From: Chlamydiia bacterium
GTDB lineage: Bacteria > Chlamydiota > Chlamydiia > Chlamydiales > GCA-2402025
Assembly (NCBI GenBank): GCA_030427725.1
Contig: JAUICV010000001.1
Location: forward strand, 434,001-498,000
Direction of reading: 5' to 3'
Length of the DNA: 64,000 nt
The translations under genes and the position numbers were made by a program. Below, piece by piece: positions 24,507 to 32,925 of this stretch (its first letter is position 1; each line of letters opens with the position of its first letter). The notes below the pieces were generated by a model that was not told where the DNA came from, searched no databases, and was given only the letters and a program-made list of their open reading frames with translations.

Positions 24507-26149
24507 AGCATCTGATGGTATTTTTTTGTTATATATTGTGCGTCTGTCATTTATTTGGGCTTCAGCCCATCGAACACACACATAAGCAAAAAGATATACC
24601 ATCAGTTCAGTATGGGGTTATTGGAGAGAAACAACTTAATAATAAGTTAAAAAAACACATTGAGTATCTAGATACCAAAGATAACTTAATTGGATATATC
24701 AAGATATTGAATGGGGATACTATCGACGAAGCCTCATACAGATATGTGCAACATGCTCTAAAAAAATTCATAAAATTAAATGTTATTTTTGTGATATTCC
24801 ACATAAATAGTTTCGGTGGTGATATCTATCCTACGCAGAAAATTGCAGACCTTTTACAAAAGCTAGATATTAATCACGGGATACCGACGCTGACATATGT
24901 GGATAAGTATGCTTTATCTGCAGCAGCCATGATTCCATATGCTTCGAGATTTATAGCTTTAAGAGATGGAGCATATATCGGAGGACATTATCCAGGTAAA
25001 GAAAGTGAAGTTTTCATCTCTTCTTCTGAAAAAATTAGATCGGCTCTAAAAGATGAATTTCACACTTTAGCGGGCTTTTACAATAGAAATCCAATTTTAG
25101 CTGAAGCTATGGTTGACCCAAGTATGATCATAGCCTATCGGAATAATCAAGTTGTTTCATTAGATAGTGAAACCCAAATCCAAGTTTTAGGAGAGAGTAA
25201 GGATTTTATTTTATCAAATATAGGTTCAACGCTTACTCTAGATACAAATGATCTTTTAAAATTTGGCGTGGCTGATTTTAGTGTTACAGGTGCTGACGAT
25301 TTACTTAACCAAACGCAAAAATACACACCTTTTCATAATAGTGAGCTGTCGAAAGAGTCTTTTTTAGGAGCTATACCTAATGCAAAAATCTATATGTATG
25401 ATAATTGGAAGATCTCTTTATACAAGATCATAACGATGCCATACATCGCATCACTTTTACTCATACTGCTTATCGTTAGCTTTTACCTTCAGCTTCATTT
25501 TAAAAGGTTTGGTTTTTTTGGATATTTGGGAACTTTTTGTCTATTAGTCGTATTGACAATTAGCTACATGATTAGCTCATTTTCAGTTTTAGAAACCGTT
25601 ATTTTAATCCTCGGAGTATTACTGTTCCTTCTGGAAATTTTTGTGATTCCAGGATTTGGAACAATTGGTATTTTTGGGATCATTCTTATTATTTTGGGAC
25701 TGTTTAGTCTCATGCTTCCTGGGATAGAAAAATTCAGTGTTTTTGATTTTGAATCGTTTTCTTTTGCCGCAAACTCTTTACTTCAGAGACTTGTGTTCCT
25801 TGTGTGTTCATTGGTTATTTCTTTCGTTTTAATTGTTGTTATCAAAAGATTTTTTTCAAAGCATTTCAAAAGTCTGTCTAGATTAACTGTGAAAACTCCT
25901 CAGCAATTAGGAGAAGTTGATTTCTTAGAGGAATTTGAAGAAAAACAACTTCCCAAAATTAATGAAATTGGTGTTACTCATTGTACTCTTCGCCCTATTG
26001 GAAAAGTCGTTGTAGATGATAGAATTTACGATGCTGTAGCAAAAGATGACAAAGAAATTCATAAGCATCTCGAAGTAAAAATTGTTGATCATAAAAATGG
26101 AAAATTAGTTGTTGAACCCGTCGCAGATGCAGATCAAAAAAAATCTTGA
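24503..26149 (+). CDS. nfeD: NfeD-family membrane-bound ClpP-class serine protease
   Basis: 548 aa. Signal peptide at 1-20. A ClpP/SppA-like protease domain covers about 60-260, with HINSFGGDIYPTQKIADLL and then YALSAAAMIPYAS, where Ser139 is the probable nucleophile (a Lys later acts as base in this class). Four or more hydrophobic segments lie at about 313-440, then the soluble OB-fold NfeD domain (LGEVDFLEE... RPIGKVVVDDRIYDA... ) to the end. In other organisms this long form works with stomatin/flotillin proteins in membrane quality control. AAAGGAG precedes the start by 12 bases. Its end overlaps yggS. Confidence 0.88.
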   Translation: MKHLMVFFCYILCVCHLFGLQPIEHTHKQKDIPSVQYGVIGEKQLNNKLKKHIEYLDTKDNLIGYIKILNGDTIDEASYRYVQHALKKFIKLNVIFVIFHINSFGGDIYPTQKIADLLQKLDINHGIPTLTYVDKYALSAAAMIPYASRFIALRDGAYIGGHYPGKESEVFISSSEKIRSALKDEFHTLAGFYNRNPILAEAMVDPSMIIAYRNNQVVSLDSETQIQVLGESKDFILSNIGSTLTLDTNDLLKFGVADFSVTGADDLLNQTQKYTPFHNSELSKESFLGAIPNAKIYMYDNWKISLYKIITMPYIASLLLILLIVSFYLQLHFKRFGFFGYLGTFCLLVVLTISYMISSFSVLETVILILGVLLFLLEIFVIPGFGTIGIFGIILIILGLFSLMLPGIEKFSVFDFESFSFAANSLLQRLVFLVCSLVISFVLIVVIKRFFSKHFKSLSRLTVKTPQQLGEVDFLEEFEEKQLPKINEIGVTHCTLRPIGKVVVDDRIYDAVAKDDKEIHKHLEVKIVDHKNGKLVVEPVADADQKKS

Positions 26150-26798
26150 GAGAATTAGAACGGATATAGAAAAGGCTCTAGAGATTTCAAATCGATCTAG
26201 TAAAGATCTTCTTCTTTTACCCATAACAAAATATCAAAATGAGCAAACACTGTTTGATTTGCTGAAATTAGGTTTTAATGAATTTGGGGAAAGTCAGGTT
26301 CAAACGCTTTTAAAAAAAGATGAAATTTTAAATGAAGAACATGTGCAGTGGCATTTTGTGGGTCATTTACAAACAAATAAAGTGAAATATCTGGGTGGCA
26401 AAGTAAAGCTTATTCATAGTGTTGATAGCCCTAAACTTATTGAGAAATTAGCAAATGAGTCTAACAAGCAAGATATCTTGCTTCAAATCAATGTCTCGGG
26501 AGAAAGGACGAAATATGGGTTTTCTAAAGAAGAGTGTTGTTTAGCAGTAGAGAAGGTTTTGAAAGAAAAAAACTTAAACCTTTCAGGTCTTATGACAATG
26601 GCTCCAAAAGACCCTTCTATTATGAATCCTAGAGAATGTTTTGCTAAACTGTATAACTTAAGAGAATCTCTCGAAACTCAATTTAGTATAAAACTTAAAG
26701 AGCTATCTATGGGCATGTCGTTAGATTTTAAAGAGGCTATCTTAGAAGGCTCTACAATTCTACGAATAGGCTCTTCTTTGTTTACAGGCCTTGTTTAG
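26127..26798 (+). CDS. yggS: YggS/PROSC-family PLP homeostasis protein
   Basis: 223 aa from the ATG at 26127, which lies inside the last codons of nfeD (23-base overlap). A single TIM-barrel PLP-binding protein: PITKYQ with Lys35 as the PLP Lys, HFVGHLQTNKVKYL (the conserved H-GxLQxNK motif), IHSVDSPKL, LLQINVSGERTKYGF, LMTMAP and LSMGMSLDFKEAI, ending GSSLFTG. It buffers free PLP rather than catalysing a known reaction. The 3' end overlaps the convergent FliO-like gene by 17 bases. Confidence 0.93.
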   Translation: MQIKKNLERIRTDIEKALEISNRSSKDLLLLPITKYQNEQTLFDLLKLGFNEFGESQVQTLLKKDEILNEEHVQWHFVGHLQTNKVKYLGGKVKLIHSVDSPKLIEKLANESNKQDILLQINVSGERTKYGFSKEECCLAVEKVLKEKNLNLSGLMTMAPKDPSIMNPRECFAKLYNLRESLETQFSIKLKELSMGMSLDFKEAILEGSTILRIGSSLFTGLV

Positions 26799-27291
26799 TG
26801 TTTTCTAGCCACTCAAGTTCGGAGATTGTTCTCACTTCAAACTGAGACTCAGATATTAGAATCTTTTGCCCGCCCACTTCAATTAGATATAGCATTGATT
26901 TAGGACTGATAGGTCGTTTTTCTAAAACTTTAATGGTTTTCATTGAGTTTCCAGGTTGTAAAGACCCACCTGAATACCTTTTAAAAAACCATACCCCAAT
27001 GATAACTAAAATGATTCCACCCAATAATATGGCTATGGTTTTATAAAAAGCCTTTTTAAACGATGAAGTATTTTCAATAGCCGAATCTGGATAGTCTTGA
27101 TCAACAGAGTCTTCCATCTCTTGTTGATTTACTTTTGCTCGATATTTTCTAGGTGGGGGAGTGTTTTGCTTTAAATTATCAGCATTTTGATCAACTGCTT
27201 CATAAGCAATTGTTTCAGGTATAGACTCTTCTGAAAATGCGTTGTTCGAACCAATTATCATCAGCAATAGTAAAAATGATCTAATAAGCAT
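26782..27291 (-). CDS. FliO/MopB-like membrane protein
   Basis: 169 aa from the ATG at 27291 (AGGAG 10 bases upstream; a longer GTG form from 27330 is less likely). Residues 1-20 form a signal peptide, 21-80 an acidic, Pro/Gln-rich periplasmic stretch, and 82-103 a membrane helix. The cytoplasmic C-terminus has MKTIKVLEKRPISPKSMLYLIEVGGQKILI, the FliO domain pattern (a basic kxLErrplgpkksLylvevgg strand pair). FliO helps assemble the flagellar type III export gate. Non-motile Chlamydiae keep a few flagellar homologues (FlhA, FliF, FliI), so this may serve a T3SS-related complex. Pattern recognition is good but the family is short and variable. Confidence 0.65.
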   Translation of the reverse strand: MLIRSFLLLLMIIGSNNAFSEESIPETIAYEAVDQNADNLKQNTPPPRKYRAKVNQQEMEDSVDQDYPDSAIENTSSFKKAFYKTIAILLGGIILVIIGVWFFKRYSGGSLQPGNSMKTIKVLEKRPISPKSMLYLIEVGGQKILISESQFEVRTISELEWLENTKQGL

Positions 27292-27364
27292 AAGACTTAT
27301 ACTCCTAAGTATTGTTGATTTTGATAACACAATAATGATAAATTGACTATCAAACTTTTCTAAG

Positions 27365-28216
27365 ATGAGTATGTGGATGAAAGGAACGATTGCGTTAGAT
27401 ATTGATGGGACAATTACAGACGAAAGATAGATGATCTCAGATGAGACTTTATTATCTCTAAGATTTTATCAAAACAATGGCTGGCAAATTATTTTTGTTA
27501 CAGGAAGAGAGTATACTTTTTCAATGCAAGCTTTATCAAAGCTTGATTTTCCTTATTTTTTAGCTACTCAAAACGGAGCAGATATTATTTCTATGCCAGA
27601 AAATAAGCTATTACAAAGTCATTATCTAGACAAGAAGGTGGCGTTGAAACTTCAGGATATTTACACCTCTTATCCAGAAGATTTTATAGTTTATTCAGGG
27701 TTTGAACGTAATGATTTTTGCTATTTCAGGCCAAACAAATATTCAGAAAAAAGATTAGAAGATGTTTTGAAATTTCAAAAAACTTGCAGCACCAATTGGG
27801 TGGAAGTTGATGATTTCAAAGAGGTGGTCCAAGTTAAGTTTCCAATGATCAAGTGCATCGGAATAGCCTCAGAATTTAAAGACATTGAAAAAGAGCTTTT
27901 AAAAACTTTTGATCTAACGATATCTTGCATCAAAAATCCTAAGTCACCTGAGTTAGACCTTCTTTTGATCACGGATCAAAAAGCAAGCAAATGCCAGGCT
28001 GTTCAATTTTTAATGGATTCTTATAATCTTAAAAGACCTTTAATTGCAGCGGGAGATGATTATAACGATGCTTCTAACCTTAAATTGGCTGATATAGCAA
28101 TCGTAATGGAAACAGCTCCCAAGCAACTATTATCTATAGCTGATATTATCGCAAAGGATTCCAAAAGTGATGGAATCATAGAAGCGATGAAAATAGCTAC
28201 CGATAAATTATCTTAA
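27365..28216 (+). pseudogene. HAD-superfamily (Cof/SPP-like) phosphatase split by an in-frame TAG
   Basis: Read from 27365 (or ATGs at 27371 and 27377) the frame begins with HAD motif I, IALDIDGTITDER, then meets TAG at 27428-27430, directly followed by ATG. The same frame then continues for 261 codons with the remaining HAD parts: FVTGRE (motif II Thr), a cap region, TDQKASKCQAVQFL (motif III Lys) and AAGDDYNDASNLKLAD (motif IV Asp-Asp). Without the stop the product would be about 283 aa, normal for Cof-type phosphatases. The long piece alone lacks the nucleophile Asp pair of motif I, so it cannot be an active HAD enzyme. Either this is a young pseudogene, the TAG is read through, or the base is a sequence error. 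No other damage is seen. Confidence 0.75.
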
Positions 28217-28234
28217 ATCAAAAAACAGAACCTT

Positions 28235-28813
28235 TTAAGCTCTTACATAACTACTTGAACTTGAACAGTCTTTCCCCAAATTAATAGAAATTGACGTTTG
28301 GAATCTAGTATTATTTTGGTCAATAGGTGTATTCATAATAGTTGATACAAATTCTTTAGCAGTGGACTTTTTCATCCATGAAGTTGGTTTGATGTCTTTA
28401 GTGATTTGTGAAGAAAAACTTTCAACATCGTTAGCAACTTCTTTAAGCATCTCTTTATTGTTTACAATTTGTAACAAGCTTCCCAATGCAGGGGAGACTA
28501 GATCGTTGATAACCCGAGCTACCGCAGCAGCTAGTCCAGCTGAAGCTATCATCAATGGAGAGATTGTAAATGTTGCAATCAGTGCTAATCCAAAGAGCGG
28601 CGTGCTTGCTAGCAGCGCTCCAAAAAAAGGTATAGCAACTGCAGATACGGCTAGGCTAATAGCAGTCAGTTTAAGACTAGAACAACTCTCTTCTAATGAT
28701 TTAAATTTTTGGATTTTTTCTGTAGTATCAGCTCTTGTTTCTTTCTGGTCAAACTCTTCGATGGCTTGATTTAGTAACGGGCTTACATGTGTAGAAAATA
28801 TAGTCGCAGTCAT
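28235..28813 (-). CDS. Inclusion-membrane (Inc)-like protein candidate
   Basis: 192 aa. There is no N-terminal signal peptide. A bilobed hydrophobic region (about 49-68 and 73-98) with a very short connection is the hallmark of chlamydial Inc proteins, which are type III secreted and inserted into the inclusion membrane with both ends in the host cytosol. N-terminal 45 and C-terminal 90 residues are hydrophilic; the C-terminus is Ser-rich (KDCSSSSSYVR). Incs are recognised by hydropathy, not sequence, so the call is structural inference. It lies between the interrupted HAD gene and an unknown gene, with about 235 bases upstream holding its promoter region. Confidence 0.5.
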   Translation of the reverse strand: MTATIFSTHVSPLLNQAIEEFDQKETRADTTEKIQKFKSLEESCSSLKLTAISLAVSAVAIPFFGALLASTPLFGLALIATFTISPLMIASAGLAAAVARVINDLVSPALGSLLQIVNNKEMLKEVANDVESFSSQITKDIKPTSWMKKSTAKEFVSTIMNTPIDQNNTRFQTSISINLGKDCSSSSSYVRA

Positions 28814-29050
28814 GGTGCTTTCCTGTGTTGGGGAATAAGAAGGTAAGCATTTTTAAATAGTGTTTCATTTTTTGCAAATATTAAATATGACCCTTTTGGG
28901 TTTATGGGAATAAGACTCCTATGAAGTTCTAAATCAAAAAAAAGGTTATTTGTGATAGAAATTCGTCTTTTACTAGATCAAAATATTGATACTATGGAAA
29001 TCAGCTCCATCTTGTGATAAAATGCCTCCAAAATTTATTTTAGAGAAAAA

Positions 29051-30472
29051 ATGGATCAATCAGAGACTAAAAAATTTTATTTGGGACAAGCATTAAAAGC
29101 TTTTGAAACTCACTTATCAAAAGATACTGGGCTTATCCATTATGATGAGCATAGACCTTTTTCTTCTTCTAGAGAAAAAGCTTCGATCTATCATAGCTTT
29201 TTATATGTGTATGCACTGTTTTCAAAAAAACAAAAAGAGTCGATCTTAGAAGCTTCAAAACTATTGGAAAGATTACTTAGTTTTCAATCAAAAGAAACTG
29301 AATGTTATGGATCCTTTCCTAGATACATGCATGAATATCCTACCTCTTATGATAAACTTGTAAACTTAGATATCTTTCATGTTTTCATGCTGTTGATTGA
29401 AAATTTCTCACTTGTGATTGAAAGAAAACTCTTTGAAAAATTCTCTGTGGCAAGGAATTTATTGGAGGGATTTTTAAAAAATATCGTTGATCCCTCTTCG
29501 ATTACGAGTGAGAGGTTTAATGTTCTTTTAGGTAATGAGCCTTGTTTATTAGAGTTAGATGACGATAATTCAATCTCTTTAGAATACCTTTCTGAAATAG
29601 TTCTTAAAGTGAGTCTTTTGCCTTTAAACGATCAAAAAGCTCAACTGCTACTCCTTGAGACATTCTTTCATAAAAACATTGGAGTTTATAACAAGCTCTA
29701 CTCTCAGCAAAAAAGCTATTTTGGGATGCAAGGCTTGTCTTTTTTTGAACTTGCTATGTCTATCTATTTAGGAAAGATGGGCGAGGGGGTTAAGATTTCT
29801 GACCATCTTTGGATGAAAAGTGTCTTACTTTTGCAGAATCTTTTTCAAAATCAAATTGCTTCTGAAGATTGCGACGATACGCTAATTGTAGCAAAAAACA
29901 ATTCTGAAAATGATAGATATTATCAGGCCTTATTCAAAGTTTTGATAAAAGAAAACGATCACATTTTTAGTCTAGTATCTGAAAATCACGCTTTAGATAT
30001 CGAATCAAAAGCGGGAAGGAATTGTTTAGAGTGTGACCTAACGTATCCTAAAGAAGTTCCTGAAGATGGACTGGATCAAGTTGAATTTTCAATGTTTTTT
30101 TCAGATTTAGATGATGTTGATTTTTTTGTGGATGAGATAAAAGCTACGGTTTTTTATCTAGATGATAGTTTGTCTATTTCGACCCTAACCAAAAAAATCA
30201 TTCTGAGTTTTTTAATTATTGAAGGGCAAGGGAATTTGATTGGACAAATTTCTAAAGGGAATAGACCGTCCGATAAAACTCCCATAGAAGGAGAATTTTC
30301 TAAAGCTCACGACTGGATAGTGTCACTTAGAACACTAAGAAGAGATGCTCATCTAAAGTTGAAACTTAAGCTGAGCATCTATGATCTTGAATCTACGAAT
30401 TTAGTGAAGAAAGTGCTGGAGAATCAACAGAGACCCCCATTGCATGAAGTCCATTATCAACATACAAAGTAA
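29051..30472 (+). CDS. Conserved-looking protein of unknown function
   Basis: 473 aa, no signal peptide, no TM segment. The N-terminal 300 residues are helical, with paired-helix spacing and aromatic turns ([49 protein letters not shown]) that suggest an alpha/alpha toroid of the glycoside hydrolase or terpenoid-cyclase kind. The C-terminal 150 residues are richer in beta-type segments ([31 protein letters not shown]). I do not recognise a catalytic motif. Its last 80 bases overlap the convergent fabI. A toroid is only a guess from periodicity. Confidence 0.6.
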   Translation: MDQSETKKFYLGQALKAFETHLSKDTGLIHYDEHRPFSSSREKASIYHSFLYVYALFSKKQKESILEASKLLERLLSFQSKETECYGSFPRYMHEYPTSYDKLVNLDIFHVFMLLIENFSLVIERKLFEKFSVARNLLEGFLKNIVDPSSITSERFNVLLGNEPCLLELDDDNSISLEYLSEIVLKVSLLPLNDQKAQLLLLETFFHKNIGVYNKLYSQQKSYFGMQGLSFFELAMSIYLGKMGEGVKISDHLWMKSVLLLQNLFQNQIASEDCDDTLIVAKNNSENDRYYQALFKVLIKENDHIFSLVSENHALDIESKAGRNCLECDLTYPKEVPEDGLDQVEFSMFFSDLDDVDFFVDEIKATVFYLDDSLSISTLTKKIILSFLIIEGQGNLIGQISKGNRPSDKTPIEGEFSKAHDWIVSLRTLRRDAHLKLKLKLSIYDLESTNLVKKVLENQQRPPLHEVHYQHTK

Positions 30473-31316
30473 CACCCGTCACAGCTGAAGATTTCTGAGA
30501 GAGCAAGAACTCTGCAGCAGAAGCGATTTCACCAGAAGATAAATCTTTTTGGATTGGCGCGTTATGTTTAGAGTATTCAATCATCATATCTATAAAGCTA
30601 ACACCTTTGTCTCCAATAGCTCTTGCAGCTCTGGATCTTAAAGCTCCTGCAGAAATAGCATTAACTCGAATGCCATATTTTCTTCCGGCCTCATAAGCTA
30701 GTGTTCTTGTATCTGATTCTAGGGCTGCTTTAGCTGAGCTCATACCTCCGCCATACCCAGGTACAGCCCTTTCTGAAGCGATATAAGTTAAGGTTAAAGC
30801 GCTGCCTCCTTTATTCATAAAAGGGGCAAAATATTTTATAAGAGCAACAAACGAATACGAAGAATTGCTATGAGCTGATAAATAGCCAGATCTTGATGTC
30901 TCAAGAAGGGGGTTTTTCACTTCTGGTGCATTGGCAAGTGAGTGTACTAAAATATCGATCTTTCCATAGTCCTTTTCAACTTGGCTAGCAACTTCTGAAA
31001 TTGTGTAATTTGATGCCGCTTGATACCTTTTATTGTTTAAAATTTCCTCAGGGATATCTTCTGGCACATCAAAGCTTGCATCAAGAGAATATACTTTAGC
31101 AATCTCCATTAGCGAGCCATCAGATAGCTTTCTAGACTCATCAAATTTACCATTGTCCCAAGAGGTGGTAAATATTTTGTAAATAGGAGTCCAGGTTCCA
31201 ATTAAAATGGTTGCTCCAGCTTCTGCTAGAGATTTTGCAATAGCAAAACCAAATCCTTGGTCATCGCCAACTCCCGCAATAAAGGCAATCTTACCTTGTA
31301 GGTGTTTCGAACTCAT
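30393..31316 (-). CDS. fabI: NADH-dependent enoyl-[acyl carrier protein] reductase
   Basis: 307 aa. Short-chain dehydrogenase fold with the FabI features: a degenerate glycine motif [21 protein letters not shown] at the N-terminus, [10 protein letters not shown] for the NAG region, [25 protein letters not shown] with the Tyr and the Lys six residues after the second aromatic (YGGGMSSAK), and [13 protein letters not shown] forming the substrate loop. It reduces enoyl-ACP in the last step of each fatty acid elongation cycle. The length and inserts are those of the plant/chlamydial FabI type. The final codons overlap the upstream plus-strand gene by 80 bases in a convergent arrangement. Confidence 0.95.
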   Translation of the reverse strand: MSSKHLQGKIAFIAGVGDDQGFGFAIAKSLAEAGATILIGTWTPIYKIFTTSWDNGKFDESRKLSDGSLMEIAKVYSLDASFDVPEDIPEEILNNKRYQAASNYTISEVASQVEKDYGKIDILVHSLANAPEVKNPLLETSRSGYLSAHSNSSYSFVALIKYFAPFMNKGGSALTLTYIASERAVPGYGGGMSSAKAALESDTRTLAYEAGRKYGIRVNAISAGALRSRAARAIGDKGVSFIDMMIEYSKHNAPIQKDLSSGEIASAAEFLLSQKSSAVTGVTLYVDNGLHAMGVSVDSPALSSLNS

Positions 31317-31398
31317 AATTTATTTAACCTATATGAAAATAATTCAAGAAATTAGTTGTAGATTGTATCAAAATATATGGTATTTCACAATGCTATTA

Positions 31399-32082
31399 TC
31401 AATTGGACTCGTAGAGGTCTTTGTGACCTTGAGCGGTGAGTTTTTTGTTAGTTTTTATTTTAGGCTTAGCAACAAACAGGTCAGGTTTATAATTTGCTAA
31501 GATTTCCTTCATGCTAAGTTCTTTTTCTTTGGGGATGATCGCTTCTAAGCGCTTTTCTGTTGATTCAGTTTTTTTGGGGCGACCTCGTCGTTTCACTTCA
31601 GGTTTAGCTATAGGCCTTTTAGCTACAGTTTTTCTCGTCGTTGCTTTTGATGTGGTTTTTTTTACAGCTGTCTTTGTTGTTTTAGCAGCAGTTTTCTTTT
31701 TAACTGTAGAAGCTTGTTTCTTAGGAGTTGTTTTAGCCTTAGTATTTTTTGGAGCAATTTTTTTGGAGGTAGTGGTTTTTTTTACAATTTTCTTTGTTGC
31801 TTTAGCAGCAGTTTTCTTTTTAACCGCTTTAGCCTTAGTTGGTTTAGAAACTGTTTTTTTTACAGGCGTTTTCTTTTTGACTGTAGAAGTTCGTTTTTTA
31901 GGAGCTGCTTTAGTCTTAACTGTTTTAGCTTTAGTTGGTTTAGAAGGTGTCTTTTTAGCCGGAGCTTTCTTTTTAGCGGAGCTTTTTGCTGTTGGTTTAG
32001 ATGAGCCCTTCAAAACTTTTTTTAGTTTTGAAACAAGGCGACCTGACTTTCTGGGAGCAGCTTTTTTTGTTACTTTAGCCAT
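31399..32082 (-). CDS. hctB: Histone H1-like DNA-binding protein, Hc2 type
   Basis: 227 aa from the ATG at 32082 (a GTG frame 33 bases earlier is less likely). Residues 1-160 are almost only Lys, Ala, Thr, Pro, Ser and Val in repeats such as KKKTPVKKTVSKPTKAK, the composition of chlamydial Hc2, which compacts the chromosome in the infectious form. Around 161-172 is VKRRGRPKK, a GRP-core AT-hook. The last 50 residues (MKEILANYKPDLFVAKPK... ) are not repetitive and look like a small folded or binding tail. Adjacent osmC and holA-type genes fit the C. trachomatis hctB neighbourhood as I recall it. The number of repeats in this family is variable between strains. Confidence 0.88.
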   Translation of the reverse strand: MAKVTKKAAPRKSGRLVSKLKKVLKGSSKPTAKSSAKKKAPAKKTPSKPTKAKTVKTKAAPKKRTSTVKKKTPVKKTVSKPTKAKAVKKKTAAKATKKIVKKTTTSKKIAPKNTKAKTTPKKQASTVKKKTAAKTTKTAVKKTTSKATTRKTVAKRPIAKPEVKRRGRPKKTESTEKRLEAIIPKEKELSMKEILANYKPDLFVAKPKIKTNKKLTAQGHKDLYESN

Positions 32083-32126
32083 ACTCTTTTGATTCCTCTT
32101 ATCTCCTAACCTCACCCATCTTCAGT

Positions 32127-32149
32127 CTAAGCCCTTTTTAAGGGCTTAG
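32127..32149. other. Strong hairpin in the hctB-like leader
   Basis: CTAAGCCCTT and its exact complement separated by three T. On the minus strand it lies 45-67 bases upstream of the hctB-like start, so it may be a leader structure; no gene ends here that needs a terminator. Read on plus it is followed by an A-rich tract, not T. Confidence 0.5.
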
Positions 32150-32402
32150 TCAATAAAAAAACCTTTTGATAGCAACGTCTCAGCAATAACTGGCAGAAGT
32201 TGAAGGCGTTATGGTTAATTTTAGTTTTAAATGTATAACTAGCAGATGTTTAATTGGTTATACATTTTATAAATTGTTAGTTGATTTGTTAAAATCTTAA
32301 GATATTGATTATCAACTATAATTGAATTAAAAGCTATTAAACAAAAAACTTAATAATAATTAGTTTTTGGTGTTTGTTTTAGTTTTTAATATATCTATCC
32401 TA

Positions 32403-32430
32403 TTGATTTAAACCAAATTCAGGGTATAAT
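32403..32430 (+). promoter_or_regulatory. Promoter candidate for osmC-holA-rsmI operon
   Basis: TTGATT (32403-32408), a 16-base spacer, and a perfect TATAAT (32425-32430), 39 bases before the osmC start. This is among the best sigma66-type matches in the window. Confidence 0.55.
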
Positions 32431-32469
32431 CGCGGCTAGTATATGAAGCAAATAAGGAGTTTAGGAAAC

Positions 32470-32925
32470 ATGTCTAAGGTTTACTGTGAAATTTTAGAAG
32501 GATCTGTATCTCAAAGTATTTTGGAAGATGGAACGAAAATGATAGCTGATGCTGCAAAGGCTCATGGTGGGTCTGGAAACCATCAAGCTCCAACAGATTT
32601 ACTAGCTGCATCGCTTGGATCTTGCATTTTGACTGTAATGGCTCTTTATGCCAAGCCTTTAGGGATCGATATGACAGGAACACAGGCTATCGTTCACAAA
32701 GAGCAAGGTCATGCTAAACCAGGTCATGTAGGTATTTTAAACGTCCATGTTTATATTCCAACTGACCATGAGGAAAGTGTTCGAATTAAACTGGAAAAGG
32801 GTGCAAAAAATTGTCCTGTTCATCATAGTTTGATTGAAAGCATCGAGCAAAGTATTACCTTCCATTGGGGGGAAACACTTCAGGAGAATACGCCAGGTGA
32901 AATTTCATCACTTTCAGGGCTTTGA
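32470..32925 (+). CDS. osmC: OsmC/Ohr-family peroxide-reducing protein
   Basis: 151 aa from the ATG at 32470 (AAGGAG 10 bases upstream). OsmC-family enzymes reduce organic peroxides with two Cys. Both are present: Cys52 in ASLGSCILTVMALYA and Cys115 in AKNCPVHHSL, with the second helix motif intact. Cytosolic dimer in the family. It opens a three-gene plus-strand operon; holA begins inside its last codons (29-base overlap). Its place next to an hctB-like gene suggests late-cycle or stress expression, but that is inference. Confidence 0.92.
   Translation: MSKVYCEILEGSVSQSILEDGTKMIADAAKAHGGSGNHQAPTDLLAASLGSCILTVMALYAKPLGIDMTGTQAIVHKEQGHAKPGHVGILNVHVYIPTDHEESVRIKLEKGAKNCPVHHSLIESIEQSITFHWGETLQENTPGEISSLSGL

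Larger units (their letters stand above)
32083..32469. promoter_or_regulatory. Divergent intergenic region between hctB-like and osmC
   Basis: 387 bases, AT-rich. It contains a 10-bp perfect hairpin at 32127-32149 close to the hctB-like start, and an osmC promoter at 32403-32430. I see no ORF, tRNA or repeat in the middle part (32160-32400), nor a convincing sigma28 box for the hctB-like gene. Confidence 0.6.

Noticed and set aside
28362..28769. 135-codon plus-strand frame opposite the Inc-like gene
   Set aside because: Reverse-complement shadow of a low-complexity hydrophobic gene; no start signals and no recognisable protein features.
31511..32092. 193-codon plus-strand frame rich in Phe, Val and Leu, opposite the hctB-like gene
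   Set aside because: It is antisense to Lys/Ala/Thr repeats (AAA and GCT give TTT and AGC), which leaves that frame open by composition; no binding site or promoter.
32083..32469. Sigma28 promoter for the hctB-like gene
   Set aside because: No TAAAG(A/T)(A/T)T - GCCGATAA-like pair with the right spacing was found; late control, if any, must work another way.
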